From Cedecea davisae DSM 4568 (GTDB lineage Bacteria > Pseudomonadota > Gammaproteobacteria > Enterobacterales > Enterobacteriaceae), in the NCBI RefSeq assembly GCF_000412335.2, contig NZ_KE161030.1:1852528-1916527 (forward strand): a stretch of 64,000 nt of DNA. Reading direction: 5' to 3'. Below are positions 1 through 10,455 of this stretch, in pieces. Each line of letters opens with the position of its first letter. The first letter of the stretch is position 1. The notes below the pieces were generated by a model that saw nothing but the letters and a program-made list of their open reading frames with translations, had not been told where the DNA came from and did no database searches. A program made the translations under genes and the position numbers.

Positions 1-64
1 CCGAATTGGGTCAAAGCCGGGGGCGCTGAGAGCCGGGGACAAGGGCATCGCTGCGAGACTTAAA
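1..64. repeat. Imperfect direct repeat, copy A
   Basis: This stretch matches 472-536 with few mismatches and one short indel. Shared blocks include GAATTGGGTCA, GAGAGCCGGG, ACAAGGGC and GCTGCGAGA. Weaker similarity continues to about 105 (GCTGCGGGAT at 85-94 against 559-568). The copy touches the window edge, so it may extend further left. The element type is not recognised; it does not look like ERIC or REP. Confidence 0.6.
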
Positions 65-275
65 GCAACACTGACTTTCAGGATGGCTGCGGGATTGAAG
101 CGCTGCACTTGTTCCGGCTTAAATCGCCTCAGTTTTCTCTCCGACTGACCAGGGTCCGGACGCCGGGAGCGGGCGGAGGCTGTGAGCGTCGGGAACGCAT
201 CTCAGCCGACCCAGGGCTGGGAGATAAAACGGAGGTTTACCGCTTGCGGCGATTTATCTCGCCGGGAGTCCGGGT

Positions 276-306
276 TCTCAGGGGAGTGACGGTGACTCCC
301 CTGAGA
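276..306. repeat. Strong hairpin, 12-bp perfect stem
   Basis: TCTCAGGGGAGT (276-287) and ACTCCCCTGAGA (295-306) are perfectly complementary around a 7-nt loop. No T-run follows on either strand, so it is not a classical terminator. It lies between the two direct repeats and may be part of the same unrecognised element. Confidence 0.6.
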
Positions 307-471
307 CGTTCACCGGTTCGGTGGCTGCATATAAAGCAGGTCTGGAAGTGAACGGAATCATCTTCGGGCGTGTATAAACGTCTGTAATCCGGAGAGATAA
401 CTTCCGCAAGGTTAGTTATGCTCCGTTCCCGACGATCGCTCTCTTTCGCTGCTCCCGGCAGCTCCACCCCG

Positions 472-536
472 CCTGAATTGGGTCATAGCCGGGGACGATG
501 AGAGCCGGGAACAAGGGCGGGGCTGCGAGATTTAAC
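472..536. repeat. Imperfect direct repeat, copy B
   Basis: Second copy of the element at 1-64, about 470 bp downstream and about 155 bp before rlhA. The whole 1-690 stretch carries only short ORFs without plausible ribosome sites or recognisable products, so I treat it as non-coding, possibly a decayed element or a repetitive intergenic sequence. The rlhA promoter should lie within 537-690, but no clear -35/-10 pair stands out. Confidence 0.6.
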
Positions 537-690
537 ACGACGTGGAGTTTGAGCATCGCTGCGGGATATTGCGTGAACAGAACCGTCGCCGATCCTGCAT
601 AGATGATATTTATGACCGGGAGACAGTGTTTTTGCGCCGGGGAAGTGACTACAATACCCGCCTTTCGACCATTACAGAACACGACAAACT

Positions 691-2655
691 ATGCGCCTGC
701 ACGCGAATCAACTTGAATTACTCAGCCCTGCCCGTGATACCGCCATCGCCCGCGAAGCCATTCTTCATGGCGCGGATGCGGTTTATATCGGCGGGCCTGG
801 CTTTGGCGCACGCCACAACGCGGGGAACAGCCTGCAAGACCTGGCTGAACTGGTGCCGTTTGCCCACCGTTATGGGGCGAAGATCTTTGTCACTCTGAAC
901 ACCATTCTGCATGACGACGAGCTGGAGCCTGCGCGCTCGATGATTATTGACCTCTACGAGGCCGGTATTGATGCGCTTATCGTTCAGGATATGGGCGTGC
1001 TGGAGATGGACTTGCCGCCGATTGAGCTGCACGCCAGTACCCAGTGTGACATTCGTAGCGTGGAAAAAGCGAAGTTTCTTTCTGATGCGGGCTTCTCGCA
1101 AATCGTGCTGGCGCGCGAGCTGAACCTGCAACAAATTGCCGCTATCCACCAGGATGTTGACGCGACGATTGAATTCTTTATCCACGGTGCGCTGTGCGTG
1201 GCGTATTCCGGGCAGTGTAATATTTCCCATGCCCAGACCGGGCGCAGCGCGAACCGCGGCGACTGTTCTCAGGCCTGCCGCCTGCCGTACACCCTGAAAG
1301 ATGACCAGGGACGCGTGGTGGCTTACGAAAAACACCTGCTGTCGATGAAAGACAACGACCAGAGCGCCAACCTTGCGGCGCTGGTGGACGCGGGCGTGCG
1401 CTCCTTCAAGATTGAAGGCCGCTACAAAGATATGAGCTACGTGAAAAACATCACCGCTTATTATCGCCAACTGCTCGACGAGCTGATGGAAGGGCGCAGC
1501 GACCTGACCCGCGCCTCTGCGGGCGTGACCTCCCACTACTTTATTCCGTCGCCGGACAAGACTTTCCACCGCGGCAGCACCGATTACTTTGTTAACGAGC
1601 GTAAAATCGACATCGGCGCGTTCGACTCGCCGAAGTTCGTGGGCCTGCCGGTTGGCGAAGTGCTTAAGGTCAGCAAAGATCACCTCGACGTTAACACCAC
1701 CGACACGTTAACCAACGGCGACGGTCTGAACGTGCTTATCAAGCGTGAAATTGTCGGCTTCCGTGCTAATACGGTGGAAAAAACCGGTAAAAATCAGTAC
1801 CGCATCTGGCCAAATGAAATGCCGGATATGCTGAAGAAGCTGCGTGCAAATCATCCGCTCAACCGCAACCTTGACCATAACTGGCAGCAGGCGCTGCTGA
1901 AAACCTCCAGCGAACGTCGCGTGGCGGTGGATATTGAACTGAGCGGTCACCAGCAGCAGCTGGTGATGAAGGTAACCAGCGAAGAGGGCGTCAGCGTTAC
2001 GCAAACCCTCGACGGCCAGTTTGACGTTGCCAATAATCCGCAGAAAGCCTTCGACAGCCTGCGTGACGGCCTCACCAAACTCGGGCAGACCATGTATTCT
2101 TCCCGCGCGGTGAACATTATGCTGGCCGAAGCGCTGTTTGTGCCGAACGCCCAGCTCAACCAGCTGCGCCGCGATGCTATCGAGCAGCTAACCGAAGCGC
2201 GTCTGCAAAGCTATAAGCGCGGCAGCCGCAAACCGGTTAGCGTTCCGCCGCCGGTCTACCCGGACAGCCACCTCAGCTTCCTGGCAAACGTCTATAATCA
2301 TAAGGCGCGTGAGTTCTATCACCGCTATGGCGTGCAGCTGATTGACGCCGCCTACGAGGCGCACGAAGAGAAGGGCGAAGTCCCGGTGATGATAACCAAA
2401 CACTGCCTGCGCTTCGCCTTTAACCTGTGCCCAAAACAGGCGAAGGGGAACATCAAGAGCTGGAAGGCAACCCCGATGCAGCTGGTGCACGGTGACGAAG
2501 TGCTGACCCTGAAATTTGACTGCCGTCCGTGCGAAATGCACGTCATTGGCAAGATGAAAAACCACATTCTGAAAATGCCGCTGCCGGGAAGCGTAGTCGC
2601 CTCCATCAGCCCGGATGAGTTAATGAAAACGCTGCCGGGCAAGGCAAAACGTTAA
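691..2655 (+). CDS. rlhA: 23S rRNA C2501 hydroxylase (peptidase U32 family)
   Basis: This 654-residue protein is near-identical in length to E. coli RlhA (YdcP), which hydroxylates C2501 of 23S rRNA. The N-terminal part has the U32 TIM-barrel-like features: ELLSPA at the start, HGADAVYIGG, and the conserved cysteine block around 'SGQCNISHAQTGRSANRGDC'. The C-terminal part carries further cysteines (HCLRFAFNLCPKQ, FDCRPCEMH) expected to help bind an iron-sulfur cluster. The start at 691 gives the family N-terminus MRLHANQLELLSPA, although the upstream Shine-Dalgarno is weak. The gene stands alone and ends in a strong terminator. Function is by family knowledge; the assignment is firm. Confidence 0.95.
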   Translation: MRLHANQLELLSPARDTAIAREAILHGADAVYIGGPGFGARHNAGNSLQDLAELVPFAHRYGAKIFVTLNTILHDDELEPARSMIIDLYEAGIDALIVQDMGVLEMDLPPIELHASTQCDIRSVEKAKFLSDAGFSQIVLARELNLQQIAAIHQDVDATIEFFIHGALCVAYSGQCNISHAQTGRSANRGDCSQACRLPYTLKDDQGRVVAYEKHLLSMKDNDQSANLAALVDAGVRSFKIEGRYKDMSYVKNITAYYRQLLDELMEGRSDLTRASAGVTSHYFIPSPDKTFHRGSTDYFVNERKIDIGAFDSPKFVGLPVGEVLKVSKDHLDVNTTDTLTNGDGLNVLIKREIVGFRANTVEKTGKNQYRIWPNEMPDMLKKLRANHPLNRNLDHNWQQALLKTSSERRVAVDIELSGHQQQLVMKVTSEEGVSVTQTLDGQFDVANNPQKAFDSLRDGLTKLGQTMYSSRAVNIMLAEALFVPNAQLNQLRRDAIEQLTEARLQSYKRGSRKPVSVPPPVYPDSHLSFLANVYNHKAREFYHRYGVQLIDAAYEAHEEKGEVPVMITKHCLRFAFNLCPKQAKGNIKSWKATPMQLVHGDEVLTLKFDCRPCEMHVIGKMKNHILKMPLPGSVVASISPDELMKTLPGKAKR

Positions 2656-2672
2656 TCATTACCTGAATATTT

Positions 2673-2702
2673 CAAACCGCTCTCCGTGAGCGGTTTTTTT
2701 TT
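2673..2702 (+). terminator. Rho-independent terminator of rlhA
   Basis: AACCGCTC (2675-2682) pairs with GAGCGGTT (2688-2695) around a 5-nt loop, followed by an uninterrupted T-run, 18 bp after the rlhA stop. Confidence 0.9.
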
Positions 2703-2863
2703 AATCAATCTGCATTAATTTAAATATATTTAGTGACGGGCTAAATTATTACCCAATTAAACAATAGCTCAATAGAACTTAAATTTCGGGCAATCCACGG
2801 CGGATTTAGACGCTTTGCGTCGTGCAAGGCTCAACTTCACGATTTTTCGTTATATCTCATTTT

Positions 2864-2880
2864 CTTAATACTGTTCTAAG
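2864..2880 (+). promoter_or_regulatory. Candidate PmrA (BasR) box upstream of arnB
   Basis: CTTAAT (2864-2869), five bases, then TCTAAG (2875-2880) resembles the PmrA direct repeat (YTTAAK-N5-YTTAAK); the second half is imperfect. It lies about 145 bp before the arnB start in the otherwise gene-free, AT-rich 2703-3022 interval, where a PmrA-activated arn promoter is expected. Seen in sequence; binding is inferred from Salmonella/E. coli arn (pbgP) regulation. Confidence 0.5.
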
Positions 2881-3022
2881 ATTTCTTTGTTAAATTCTTT
2901 CTATTGATTACCCGTTTAGCTAAACAGGGCGTACTCTTCTAATGTTGTGCTTTTATTTAAACAGCCTGCTTCATTATCCCGTCAGCTTTTGGCGTTCAGC
3001 GATTTAATAAGGAATCCACGTA

Positions 3023-4162
3023 ATGAGTGATTTTCTGCCTTTTTCACGTCCGGCGTTAGGCGCGGAGGAAATTGCAGCGGTATCTGAGGTCTTGCTTTCC
3101 GGCTGGATAACCACCGGGCCAAAGAACCAGGCGCTTGAACAGGCATTTTGTGAGCTAACCGGCAATAAGCATGCGATTGCGGTCAGCTCCGCGACCGGCG
3201 GGATGCACGTCACCCTGATGGCTCTGGGACTTCAGCCTGGCGATGAGGTTATCACTCCTTCTCTGACATGGGTTTCCACGCTGAATATGATTGTGCTGCT
3301 CGGCGCAGAGCCGGTGATGATTGACGTGGACAGAGACACGTTAATGGTCACCCCGGAAGCTATCGAAGCCGCCATTACGCCGCGCACTAAAGCCATCGTC
3401 CCGGTTCACTACGCTGGCGCGCCTGCCGATATCGACGCTATCCGCGCGATTGGCGAACGCCACGGCATTCCGGTTATCGAAGATGCTGCTCACGCGGCTG
3501 GTACCGAATATAAAGGCAAACACGTCGGCTCTCAGGGCACCGCTATCTTCTCGTTCCATGCGATTAAAAACATGACCTGCGCGGAAGGCGGCCTGATCGT
3601 TACCGACAACGACGAATTTGCCAACCGTATCCGCAGCCTAAAGTTCCACGGGCTGGGCGTGGATGCGTTCGACCGCCAGACTCATGGCCGCGCGCCGCAG
3701 GCGGAAGTTATCTCTCCAGGCTATAAATACAACCTGGCGGACATCAACGCGGCCATCGCGCTGGTGCAGTTAGGCAAGCTGAAAGAGCTGAACGCTCGCC
3801 GCCACGAGATTGCTCAGCGCTATCTCAAAGAGCTGGCCGACACGCCGTTCTTGCCGCTTTCCGTGCCTGAGTGGCAGCATCGCCACGCCTGGCATCTGTT
3901 TATTATCCGCGTTGATGAAGCGGCCTGCGGTATTTCCCGCAGCGGCCTGATGGACGCCCTGAAACAGCGCGGCATCGGCACCGGCCTGCATTTCCGCGCT
4001 GCCCATACGCAAAAATATTACCGCGAACGCTACCCGCAGCTTCAACTGCCGAACAGCGAGTGGAACAGCGACAGGATCTGTTCGATCCCGCTGTTCCCGA
4101 CCATGACTGATGACGACACCACGCGAGTGATCGCCGCATTACGTGAAATAGCAGGACTTTAA
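3023..4162 (+). CDS. arnB: UDP-4-amino-4-deoxy-L-arabinose--oxoglutarate aminotransferase
   Basis: ArnB transfers an amino group from glutamate to UDP-4-keto-pentose in the cytoplasm, making UDP-Ara4N for lipid A modification. The 379 residues match the DegT/DnrJ/EryC1 aminotransferase family at usual length. The PLP-binding lysine is K182 in [12 protein letters not shown], and EDAAHAAG supplies the conserved aspartate. It is the first of seven tightly packed arn genes, with a PmrA-like box upstream, and arnC begins 1 bp after its stop. Assignment is firm. Confidence 0.97.
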   Translation: MSDFLPFSRPALGAEEIAAVSEVLLSGWITTGPKNQALEQAFCELTGNKHAIAVSSATGGMHVTLMALGLQPGDEVITPSLTWVSTLNMIVLLGAEPVMIDVDRDTLMVTPEAIEAAITPRTKAIVPVHYAGAPADIDAIRAIGERHGIPVIEDAAHAAGTEYKGKHVGSQGTAIFSFHAIKNMTCAEGGLIVTDNDEFANRIRSLKFHGLGVDAFDRQTHGRAPQAEVISPGYKYNLADINAAIALVQLGKLKELNARRHEIAQRYLKELADTPFLPLSVPEWQHRHAWHLFIIRVDEAACGISRSGLMDALKQRGIGTGLHFRAAHTQKYYRERYPQLQLPNSEWNSDRICSIPLFPTMTDDDTTRVIAALREIAGL

Positions 4163-4163
4163 G

Positions 4164-5144
4164 ATGATGACCCCGGCTCCAATCAAGAAAGTATCCATCG
4201 TAATCCCGGTCTACAACGAACAGGACAGCCTGCCTGAACTGCTGCGTCGTACCTCGGAGGCTTGCCAGAAGCTCAACCGTGATTATGAAATTCTGCTGGT
4301 CGATGACGGCAGCAGCGACGACTCCGCCGCGATGCTGACCCGCGCGGCAGAAGCGCCGGACAGCCACATTGTGGCAGTACTGTTGAACCGTAACTACGGC
4401 CAGCATTCGGCGATTATGGCGGGCTTTAGCCACGTCACCGGCGACCTTATCGTCACGCTGGACGCCGACCTGCAAAACCCGCCGGAAGAGATCCCTCGCC
4501 TGGTTGAGAAGGCCGACGAAGGCTATGACGTTGTCGGCACCGTTCGCCAGAACCGCCAGGACAGCTGGTTCCGCAAGCGCGCATCTAAAATGATCAACCA
4601 CCTGATCCAGCGCACCACCGGCAAAGCGATGGGCGACTACGGCTGTATGCTGCGCGCCTACCGCCGCCACATTATCGACGCGATGCTGCACTGCCACGAG
4701 CGCAGCACCTTTATCCCTATCCTGGCGAACACCTTTGCCCGCCGGGCGATAGAAATCCCGGTGCACCACGACGAGCGCCAGTTCGGTGACTCGAAGTACA
4801 GCTTTATGCGCCTTATCAACCTGATGTATGACCTGATCACCTGCCTGACCACCACGCCGCTGCGTTTGCTGAGCGTAGTAGGCAGCATTATCGCGCTGTC
4901 CGGTTTCGGCCTCGCGGTGCTGCTGGTGGTGCTGCGTCTTGCCCTTGGCCCGCAGTGGGCTGCTGACGGGGTGTTCATGCTCTTTGCCGTACTGTTCACC
5001 TTCATTGGCGCTCAGTTTATCGGTATGGGGCTGCTGGGTGAGTACATCGGCCGTATCTATAACGACGTGCGCGCGCGCCCTCGTTACTTTATTCAACGCG
5101 TAGTTAGCAGTGAAACCGCATTATCTTCAGAGGAAAATCAATAA
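4164..5144 (+). CDS. arnC: Undecaprenyl-phosphate Ara4FN transferase
   Basis: ArnC is a GT2-family inner-membrane glycosyltransferase that moves 4-formamido-arabinose from UDP to undecaprenyl phosphate. The N-terminal GT-A domain shows [20 protein letters not shown] and TLDADLQNP. Two C-terminal membrane segments (about residues 235-255 and 270-290) precede a basic tail. The start is ATGATG at 4164 (the ATG at 4167 is also possible), 1 bp after arnB. The stop codon overlaps the arnA ATG by one base (TAATG), indicating translational coupling. Confidence 0.97.
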   Translation: MMTPAPIKKVSIVIPVYNEQDSLPELLRRTSEACQKLNRDYEILLVDDGSSDDSAAMLTRAAEAPDSHIVAVLLNRNYGQHSAIMAGFSHVTGDLIVTLDADLQNPPEEIPRLVEKADEGYDVVGTVRQNRQDSWFRKRASKMINHLIQRTTGKAMGDYGCMLRAYRRHIIDAMLHCHERSTFIPILANTFARRAIEIPVHHDERQFGDSKYSFMRLINLMYDLITCLTTTPLRLLSVVGSIIALSGFGLAVLLVVLRLALGPQWAADGVFMLFAVLFTFIGAQFIGMGLLGEYIGRIYNDVRARPRYFIQRVVSSETALSSEENQ

Positions 5145-7126
5145 TGAAAGCAGTTGTTTTTGCCTATCACGATATGGGCTGTGTGGGCGTTCGTGCCCTT
5201 GTTGAAGCTGGCTATGACATCGCGGCAATTTATACTCACCCGGATAACGCGGCTGAGAATAACTTCTTTGGTTCCGTTGCCCGCACTGCGGCAGAATTCG
5301 GTATCCCGGTTTTTGCGCCGGAAGACGTTAACCACCCGCTTTGGGTTGACCGTATCAAAGAAGCCCAGCCGGAAGTGATTTTCTCTTTCTACTATCGCAA
5401 TCTGCTGAGCGAAGAGATCATCAACAGCGCATCCGTAGGCGCATTCAACCTGCACGGCTCCCTGCTGCCTAAATTCCGTGGCCGCGCGCCGCTGAACTGG
5501 GTGCTGGTGAAAGGTGAAACCGAAACCGGCGTTACCCTGCACCGCATGGTAAAACGCGCTGACGCGGGTGACATTGTTGCTCAGGAACGCGTGGCGATTG
5601 CCGCAGAAGATACCGCTCTGACCCTGCACCACAAGCTTTGTGAAACTGCAAAATCCCTGCTGGCCAGCGCGCTGCCGGTTATCAAAACCGGCCACTTCCC
5701 GCAGACCGCACAGGATGACAGCCAGGCAACCTATTTTGGTGGCCGTTCTCCAAAAGACGGCGCTATCAGCTGGGAAGGCAGCGCTGCCGAAGCCAACAAC
5801 CTGGTGCGTGCGGTAACCGAGCCGTGGCCGGGCGCGTTCAGCTACGTGGGCGGCAGCAAGTTTATAGTCTGGAAAAGCCGCGTGCTGGACAGCAATAACG
5901 GCGCTAAAGCAGGCACCGTGCTCTCCGTTAGCCCGCTGGTTATTGCCTGCGGTACCGGCGCGCTGGAAATCGTGACCGGCCAGGCCGAAAACGGCGTTTA
6001 CATGCAGGGCTCCCAGCTGGCTCAGTCCCTGGGCCTGGTCAACGGCGCTATCCTCAGCAGCAAACCGGTATCGGCGATTAAACGCCGCACCCGCGTGCTG
6101 ATCCTCGGCGTGAACGGCTTTATCGGTAACCACCTGACCGAGCGCCTGCTGCGCGATGACAACTTCGAAATCTTCGGCCTCGACATCGGTTCCGACGCTA
6201 TCTCCCGCTTTATCGGCAACGAGCGCTTCCACTTTGTGGAAGGGGATATCAGCATTCACTCCGAGTGGATCGAATACCACATTAAGAAATGCGACGTGGT
6301 TCTGCCGCTGGTTGCTATCGCAACGCCTATCGAATACACCCGCAACCCGCTGCGCGTATTCGAACTGGACTTCGAAGAGAACCTGAAAATCATCCGCGAC
6401 TGCGTGAAATACAAAAAACGCATTATCTTCCCGTCAACTTCCGAAGTGTACGGCATGTGTACCGACGCCTCGTTTGACGAAGATAACTCCCCGCTGATCG
6501 TTGGCCCAATCAACAAACAGCGCTGGATTTACTCGGTGTCCAAACAGCTGCTGGACCGCGTAATCTGGGCATACGGCGAGAAAGAAGGGCTGCGCTTCAC
6601 GCTGTTCCGTCCGTTCAACTGGATGGGGCCGCGCCTGGACAACCTGAACGCCGCGCGTATCGGCAGCTCCCGCGCCATCACTCAGCTGATCCTTAACCTG
6701 GTTGAAGGCTCGCCTATCAAGCTTATCGACGGCGGCAAGCAGAAGCGCTGCTTCACCGATATCGGCGACGGTATTGAAGCGCTGTTCCGCATCATCGAGA
6801 ACAAAAACAGCAACTGTGACGGCCAGATTATCAACATCGGTAATCCGGACAACGAAGCAAGCATCAAACAGCTGGCAGAAATGCTGCTGGAAAGCTTCGA
6901 ACGCCACCCGCTGCGTAGCCAGTTCCCGCCGTTTGCCGGTTTCCGCGAAGTGGAAAGCAGCGCCTATTACGGCAAAGGCTACCAGGACGTTGAGCACCGT
7001 AAGCCGAGCATCCGCAACGCGCAGCGCCTGCTGAGCTGGACCCCGGAAGTTCATATGGAGAAAACCATCGACGAAACGCTGGACTTCTTCCTGAAAACCG
7101 TTGAACTCACGGACCCTGCTTCATGA
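5144..7126 (+). CDS. arnA: Bifunctional UDP-Ara4N formyltransferase / UDP-glucuronate decarboxylase
   Basis: ArnA carries out two steps of Ara4N synthesis. The N-terminal domain (about 1-304) is a 10-formyl-THF-dependent formyltransferase with the catalytic residues N102, H104 and D140 present. The C-terminal domain (about 315-660) is an NAD-dependent SDR-type decarboxylase with the glycine motif [11 protein letters not shown] and the STSEVYGM active-site region. Its length of 660 residues equals the E. coli protein. It overlaps arnC by 1 bp and arnD by 4 bp (ATGA). No missing residues were noted. Confidence 0.97.
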   Translation: MKAVVFAYHDMGCVGVRALVEAGYDIAAIYTHPDNAAENNFFGSVARTAAEFGIPVFAPEDVNHPLWVDRIKEAQPEVIFSFYYRNLLSEEIINSASVGAFNLHGSLLPKFRGRAPLNWVLVKGETETGVTLHRMVKRADAGDIVAQERVAIAAEDTALTLHHKLCETAKSLLASALPVIKTGHFPQTAQDDSQATYFGGRSPKDGAISWEGSAAEANNLVRAVTEPWPGAFSYVGGSKFIVWKSRVLDSNNGAKAGTVLSVSPLVIACGTGALEIVTGQAENGVYMQGSQLAQSLGLVNGAILSSKPVSAIKRRTRVLILGVNGFIGNHLTERLLRDDNFEIFGLDIGSDAISRFIGNERFHFVEGDISIHSEWIEYHIKKCDVVLPLVAIATPIEYTRNPLRVFELDFEENLKIIRDCVKYKKRIIFPSTSEVYGMCTDASFDEDNSPLIVGPINKQRWIYSVSKQLLDRVIWAYGEKEGLRFTLFRPFNWMGPRLDNLNAARIGSSRAITQLILNLVEGSPIKLIDGGKQKRCFTDIGDGIEALFRIIENKNSNCDGQIINIGNPDNEASIKQLAEMLLESFERHPLRSQFPPFAGFREVESSAYYGKGYQDVEHRKPSIRNAQRLLSWTPEVHMEKTIDETLDFFLKTVELTDPAS

Positions 7127-8019
7127 GAAAAGTCGGCCTGCGCATTGATGTCGACACCTGGCGAGGCACCCGAGAAGGGGTGCCAAACCTTCTGGAGACG
7201 CTAAGTTTACACTCGACTCAGGCAACTTTTTTCTTCAGCGTTGGGCCAGACAACATGGGGCGCCACCTGTGGCGCCTGATCAAGCCTAAGTTCTTGTGGA
7301 AGATGCTGCGCTCCAACGCGGCATCGCTCTACGGCTGGGACATTCTGCTGGCGGGCACCGCATGGCCGGGGCGCAATATCGGCGCCGGTAATGCCGCGGT
7401 GATTGCCGCAGCGGCTGACCACCATGAAGTTGGCCTTCACGCCTGGGACCACCATGCCTGGCAGGCCTGGGCGGGCGTCTGGGAGCGTGAAAAGCTCGAA
7501 CAGCAGATCCGCCTCGGGCTTGAAGCGTTGCAGAAAATCATCGGCCAGCCGGTAAGCTGCTCGGCTGTCGCAGGCTGGCGTGCCGACCAGCGCGTAGTGC
7601 AGGCCAAATCCGCTTTCCCGTTCCAGTACAACAGCGACTGCCGCGGTACCGCGCCGTTTATTCCGGTGCTGGCAAACGGCAAGCAGGCGGCGGTGCAAAT
7701 CCCCGTCACGCTGCCGACCTGGGACGAGGTTATCGGGACTGAGGTTAATAAAGAAAACTTTAATCGCTATATTCTGGATAAAATTCATCAGGATAGCGGT
7801 ACACCGGTTTACACCATTCATGCTGAAGTTGAGGGCATGGTGATGCGAGAATCCTTTAGTGAATTGCTGGCGATGGCCGCCGCCGAAGGGGTGCAGTTCT
7901 GCCCGCTAAGCGAGCTGCTGCCGGACGATTTATCCACGCTGCCGAAAGGCAAAATTGTGCGCGGGACAATCCCTGGCCGGGAAGGCTGGCTGGGTTGCCA
8001 ACAACTTATAGAGTCTTGA
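7123..8019 (+). CDS. arnD: 4-deoxy-4-formamido-L-arabinose-phosphoundecaprenol deformylase
   Basis: ArnD removes the formyl group from undecaprenyl-phosphate-Ara4FN, making the step irreversible. The 298-residue protein begins with [16 protein letters not shown], containing the catalytic and metal-binding aspartates of the NodB/polysaccharide-deacetylase fold. Later histidines ([11 protein letters not shown]) complete the metal site. It overlaps arnA by 4 bp and is followed by arnT after 4 bp. Assignment is firm by family and operon position. Confidence 0.95.
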   Translation: MRKVGLRIDVDTWRGTREGVPNLLETLSLHSTQATFFFSVGPDNMGRHLWRLIKPKFLWKMLRSNAASLYGWDILLAGTAWPGRNIGAGNAAVIAAAADHHEVGLHAWDHHAWQAWAGVWEREKLEQQIRLGLEALQKIIGQPVSCSAVAGWRADQRVVQAKSAFPFQYNSDCRGTAPFIPVLANGKQAAVQIPVTLPTWDEVIGTEVNKENFNRYILDKIHQDSGTPVYTIHAEVEGMVMRESFSELLAMAAAEGVQFCPLSELLPDDLSTLPKGKIVRGTIPGREGWLGCQQLIES

Positions 8020-8023
8020 ACCG

Positions 8024-9685
8024 ATGAAATCAGCAAAATATGGAATGACCCTGCTGGTCTGTTTTGCCTTACTTTACCTGGTGCCGCTGGAGTTTCGTGC
8101 TCTGTGGCAGCCGGATGAGACGCGTTACGCGGAAATCAGCCGCGAAATGTTGTTCTCCGGTAACTGGATCGTCCCACATTTTCTCGACCTGCGTTATTTC
8201 GAAAAGCCGGTTGCGGGCTACTGGATCAATAACATTAGCCAGCTGATCTTCGGTCATAACAATTTTGGGGTGCGTTTTGGCTCGGTCTTCTCGGTTACCC
8301 TGAGCGCGTTGCTGACCGTGTGGCTGGCGTTCCGCCTGTGGCGTGACAAAACCGTTGCCGTACTCTCCGGCGTGATTTTCCTTACCTGCCTGCTGGTTTA
8401 CGGCATCGGCACCTATTCGGTGCTCGACCCGATGATAACCCTGTGGCTGACGGCGGCTATGTGCAGCTTCTGGCTGGCGAGTACGGCGAAAACCACCGGT
8501 GGCAGAATTGGCGGTTATGTGCTGCTTGGCATGGCCTGCGGCATGGGCGTGATGACCAAAGGTTTTCTGGCGCTTGCGGTGCCGGTGATCGGCGTGCTGC
8601 CTTGGGTCATTGCGCAAAAACGCTGGAAAGAAGTGCTGCTGTTCGGGCCGCTGGCGGTACTGAGCGCGATACTTATCACGCTGCCGTGGGCGCTGGCGAT
8701 CGCCAAGGCCGAGCCGGACTTCTGGAACTACTTCTTCTGGGTGGAGCATATTCAGCGTTTCGCCGAGAAAGACGCCCAGCACAAAGCGCCGTTCTGGTAT
8801 TACATTCCGTTCCTGATTGCCGGAAGCCTGCCGTGGCTCGCGCTGCTGCCGGGTGCTTTAAAGCGCGGCTGGCAAGAGCGTAACGAGCAGAGCGGGGCTT
8901 TCTACCTGCTGGGCTGGGTGATTATGCCGCTGCTGTTCTTCAGTATCGCCAAAGGCAAGCTGCCGACCTATATCCTGCCGTGCTTTGCGCCGCTGGCTAT
9001 CCTGATGGCTCGCCACGCCGTGCAGCTGGCTCGTACGGGGTCGAAGGTGCTGCGTATCAACGGCTGGATCAACATGCTGTTCGGCCTGATCTGCGTGATT
9101 ATCGTCGGCTTCGTGCTTGCGCCGTGGGGCCTGGCTAAACACCCCGTGTTTGCCGCCAACGAAACCCTGAAAGTGGTGCTCGGCTGTCTGGCGTTCGCGG
9201 TTTGGGGAGGGGTAGGCCTGTTTACCCTTAACAACAGCTCACAGCGTTGGTTCTGGGCGGCCCTTTGTCCGCTGGGCCTGGCGCTGCTGGTGGGCGCGGT
9301 TATTCCCGCTAAAGTGGTTAATTCTAAACAGCCTCAGGCGTTTATTCACCAGATGCACGCCCAGCTGGAAGACAGCCGCTATATCTTTACCAACAACGTC
9401 GGCATTGGGGCGGGTATTGCCTGGGAGATGAAGCGCAGCGACATCAACCTTTACAGGCAGCGCGGCGAGGTAAGCTACGGCCTTGACTACCCGGAAGGCA
9501 AAGGGCGTTTTGTCAGCTACGAAGATTTCAACGACTGGCTGGCCGAGCACCGCAAAGAGGGCAAAGTTTCACTGCTATTGCTGCTGTCTAACAATAGCGA
9601 TCTGAGCGACCTCAAATTGCCAACGCCTGACCACCGCGCAAACAGCGGCCGCTTCGTGTTGCTCGAGTACGATGAGCAGCCATGA
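8024..9685 (+). CDS. arnT: Lipid A 4-amino-4-deoxy-L-arabinosyltransferase
   Basis: ArnT is the GT83 integral-membrane glycosyltransferase that transfers L-Ara4N from undecaprenyl phosphate to lipid A phosphates on the periplasmic face, lowering negative charge and giving polymyxin resistance. The 553 residues include about a dozen hydrophobic segments and a soluble C-terminal domain. Key motifs are [12 protein letters not shown] and [10 protein letters not shown] near the first periplasmic loop. Length is typical (E. coli 550). The stop overlaps the arnE start by 4 bp. Confidence 0.97.
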   Translation: MKSAKYGMTLLVCFALLYLVPLEFRALWQPDETRYAEISREMLFSGNWIVPHFLDLRYFEKPVAGYWINNISQLIFGHNNFGVRFGSVFSVTLSALLTVWLAFRLWRDKTVAVLSGVIFLTCLLVYGIGTYSVLDPMITLWLTAAMCSFWLASTAKTTGGRIGGYVLLGMACGMGVMTKGFLALAVPVIGVLPWVIAQKRWKEVLLFGPLAVLSAILITLPWALAIAKAEPDFWNYFFWVEHIQRFAEKDAQHKAPFWYYIPFLIAGSLPWLALLPGALKRGWQERNEQSGAFYLLGWVIMPLLFFSIAKGKLPTYILPCFAPLAILMARHAVQLARTGSKVLRINGWINMLFGLICVIIVGFVLAPWGLAKHPVFAANETLKVVLGCLAFAVWGGVGLFTLNNSSQRWFWAALCPLGLALLVGAVIPAKVVNSKQPQAFIHQMHAQLEDSRYIFTNNVGIGAGIAWEMKRSDINLYRQRGEVSYGLDYPEGKGRFVSYEDFNDWLAEHRKEGKVSLLLLLSNNSDLSDLKLPTPDHRANSGRFVLLEYDEQP

Positions 9686-10005
9686 ATATCGCGCTGATTA
9701 TTCTGGCCAGCCTGCTTAGCTGCGGCGGCCAGCTGTGCCAGAAGCAGGCCGCGCAGGGTGAAGGGCGTCGGCACCTGCTGACCTGGCTCGGGCTGAGCAT
9801 TGTGCTGCTCGGGCTGGGGATGCTGGTCTGGCTGTTGGTCCTGCAACATGTTGAAGTCAGCATCGCTTACCCGATGCTGAGCCTGAACTTTATCTTTGTC
9901 ACCCTGGCGGCGCGCTGGATCTGGAAAGAAAAAGTTTCGACGCACCACTGGATAGGCGTGGTGCTGATTATGCTCGGCATCATCGCTCTCGGAGGACACG
10001 CCTGA
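9682..10005 (+). CDS. arnE: Undecaprenyl-phosphate-Ara4N flippase subunit ArnE
   Basis: A 107-residue, four-helix EamA/SMR-type membrane protein. With ArnF it is thought to flip undecaprenyl-phosphate-Ara4N to the periplasmic side. The conserved [10 protein letters not shown] motif lies in the first helix and [11 protein letters not shown] later. It is linked by 4-bp overlap to arnT and 1-bp overlap to arnF, consistent with stoichiometric synthesis. Confidence 0.95.
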   Translation: MNIALIILASLLSCGGQLCQKQAAQGEGRRHLLTWLGLSIVLLGLGMLVWLLVLQHVEVSIAYPMLSLNFIFVTLAARWIWKEKVSTHHWIGVVLIMLGIIALGGHA

Positions 10006-10400
10006 TGGGTTATATCTGGGCGTTAATGAGCGTACTGCTGGTGAGCGGGGCGCAGCTCGCCATGAAGTGGGCAATGATTCAGTTTCCCGCCGCTTCTTTA
10101 AGTCTCGACTTTGCCTGGGCGGTACTTTCCGGCGGCTACGCGCTGTTTGCGTTGTTGTGCGGGCTGGCGGCTTATGCGTTCTCGATGGGCTGCTGGTATC
10201 TGGCGCTGCGGCGTATTCCGCTCAGCAAAGCTTATCCGCTGCTTAGCCTCAGCTACGTTCTGGTGTGGGTTTCCGCCATCAATCTGCCGTGGCTGAATGA
10301 GGCGTTCAGCCCTGAAAAGCTAATCGGCGTGGCGGCGATTTTCTTCGGTCTGGTACTGATTTGCCTGCCGCATAATTTGCGCCACAAAAAGGAAAAGTAA
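10005..10400 (+). CDS. arnF: Undecaprenyl-phosphate-Ara4N flippase subunit ArnF
   Basis: A 131-residue four-helix SMR-like protein and partner of ArnE. SGAQLAMKWAM in the first helix and LSKAYPLLSLSYVLVW mirror the ArnE motifs. The first codon shares a base with the arnE stop (TGATG). It is the last arn gene. No terminator is visible in the 55 bp before the next gene, so read-through into the flavin reductase-like gene is possible. Confidence 0.95.
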   Translation: MGYIWALMSVLLVSGAQLAMKWAMIQFPAASLSLDFAWAVLSGGYALFALLCGLAAYAFSMGCWYLALRRIPLSKAYPLLSLSYVLVWVSAINLPWLNEAFSPEKLIGVAAIFFGLVLICLPHNLRHKKEK

Positions 10401-10455
10401 TGCGCTAAATGTTCAGGCAAACTGACGGCAATCAGATGAATACCGGATGCAGTAT

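Noticed and set aside
109-682. Several 70-90 codon ORFs in the left edge
   Set aside because: They overlap each other on both strands, cross the direct repeat and hairpin, and lack ribosome sites and recognisable products.
718-1683. 321-codon antisense ORF
   Set aside because: Shadow of rlhA in a GC-rich gene; low-complexity His/Arg/Val-rich product, no ribosome site.
3903-6280. Long antisense ORFs of 397 and 380 codons opposite arnB/arnC/arnA
   Set aside because: The sense strand encodes well-known full-length proteins; the antisense products have no recognisable features.
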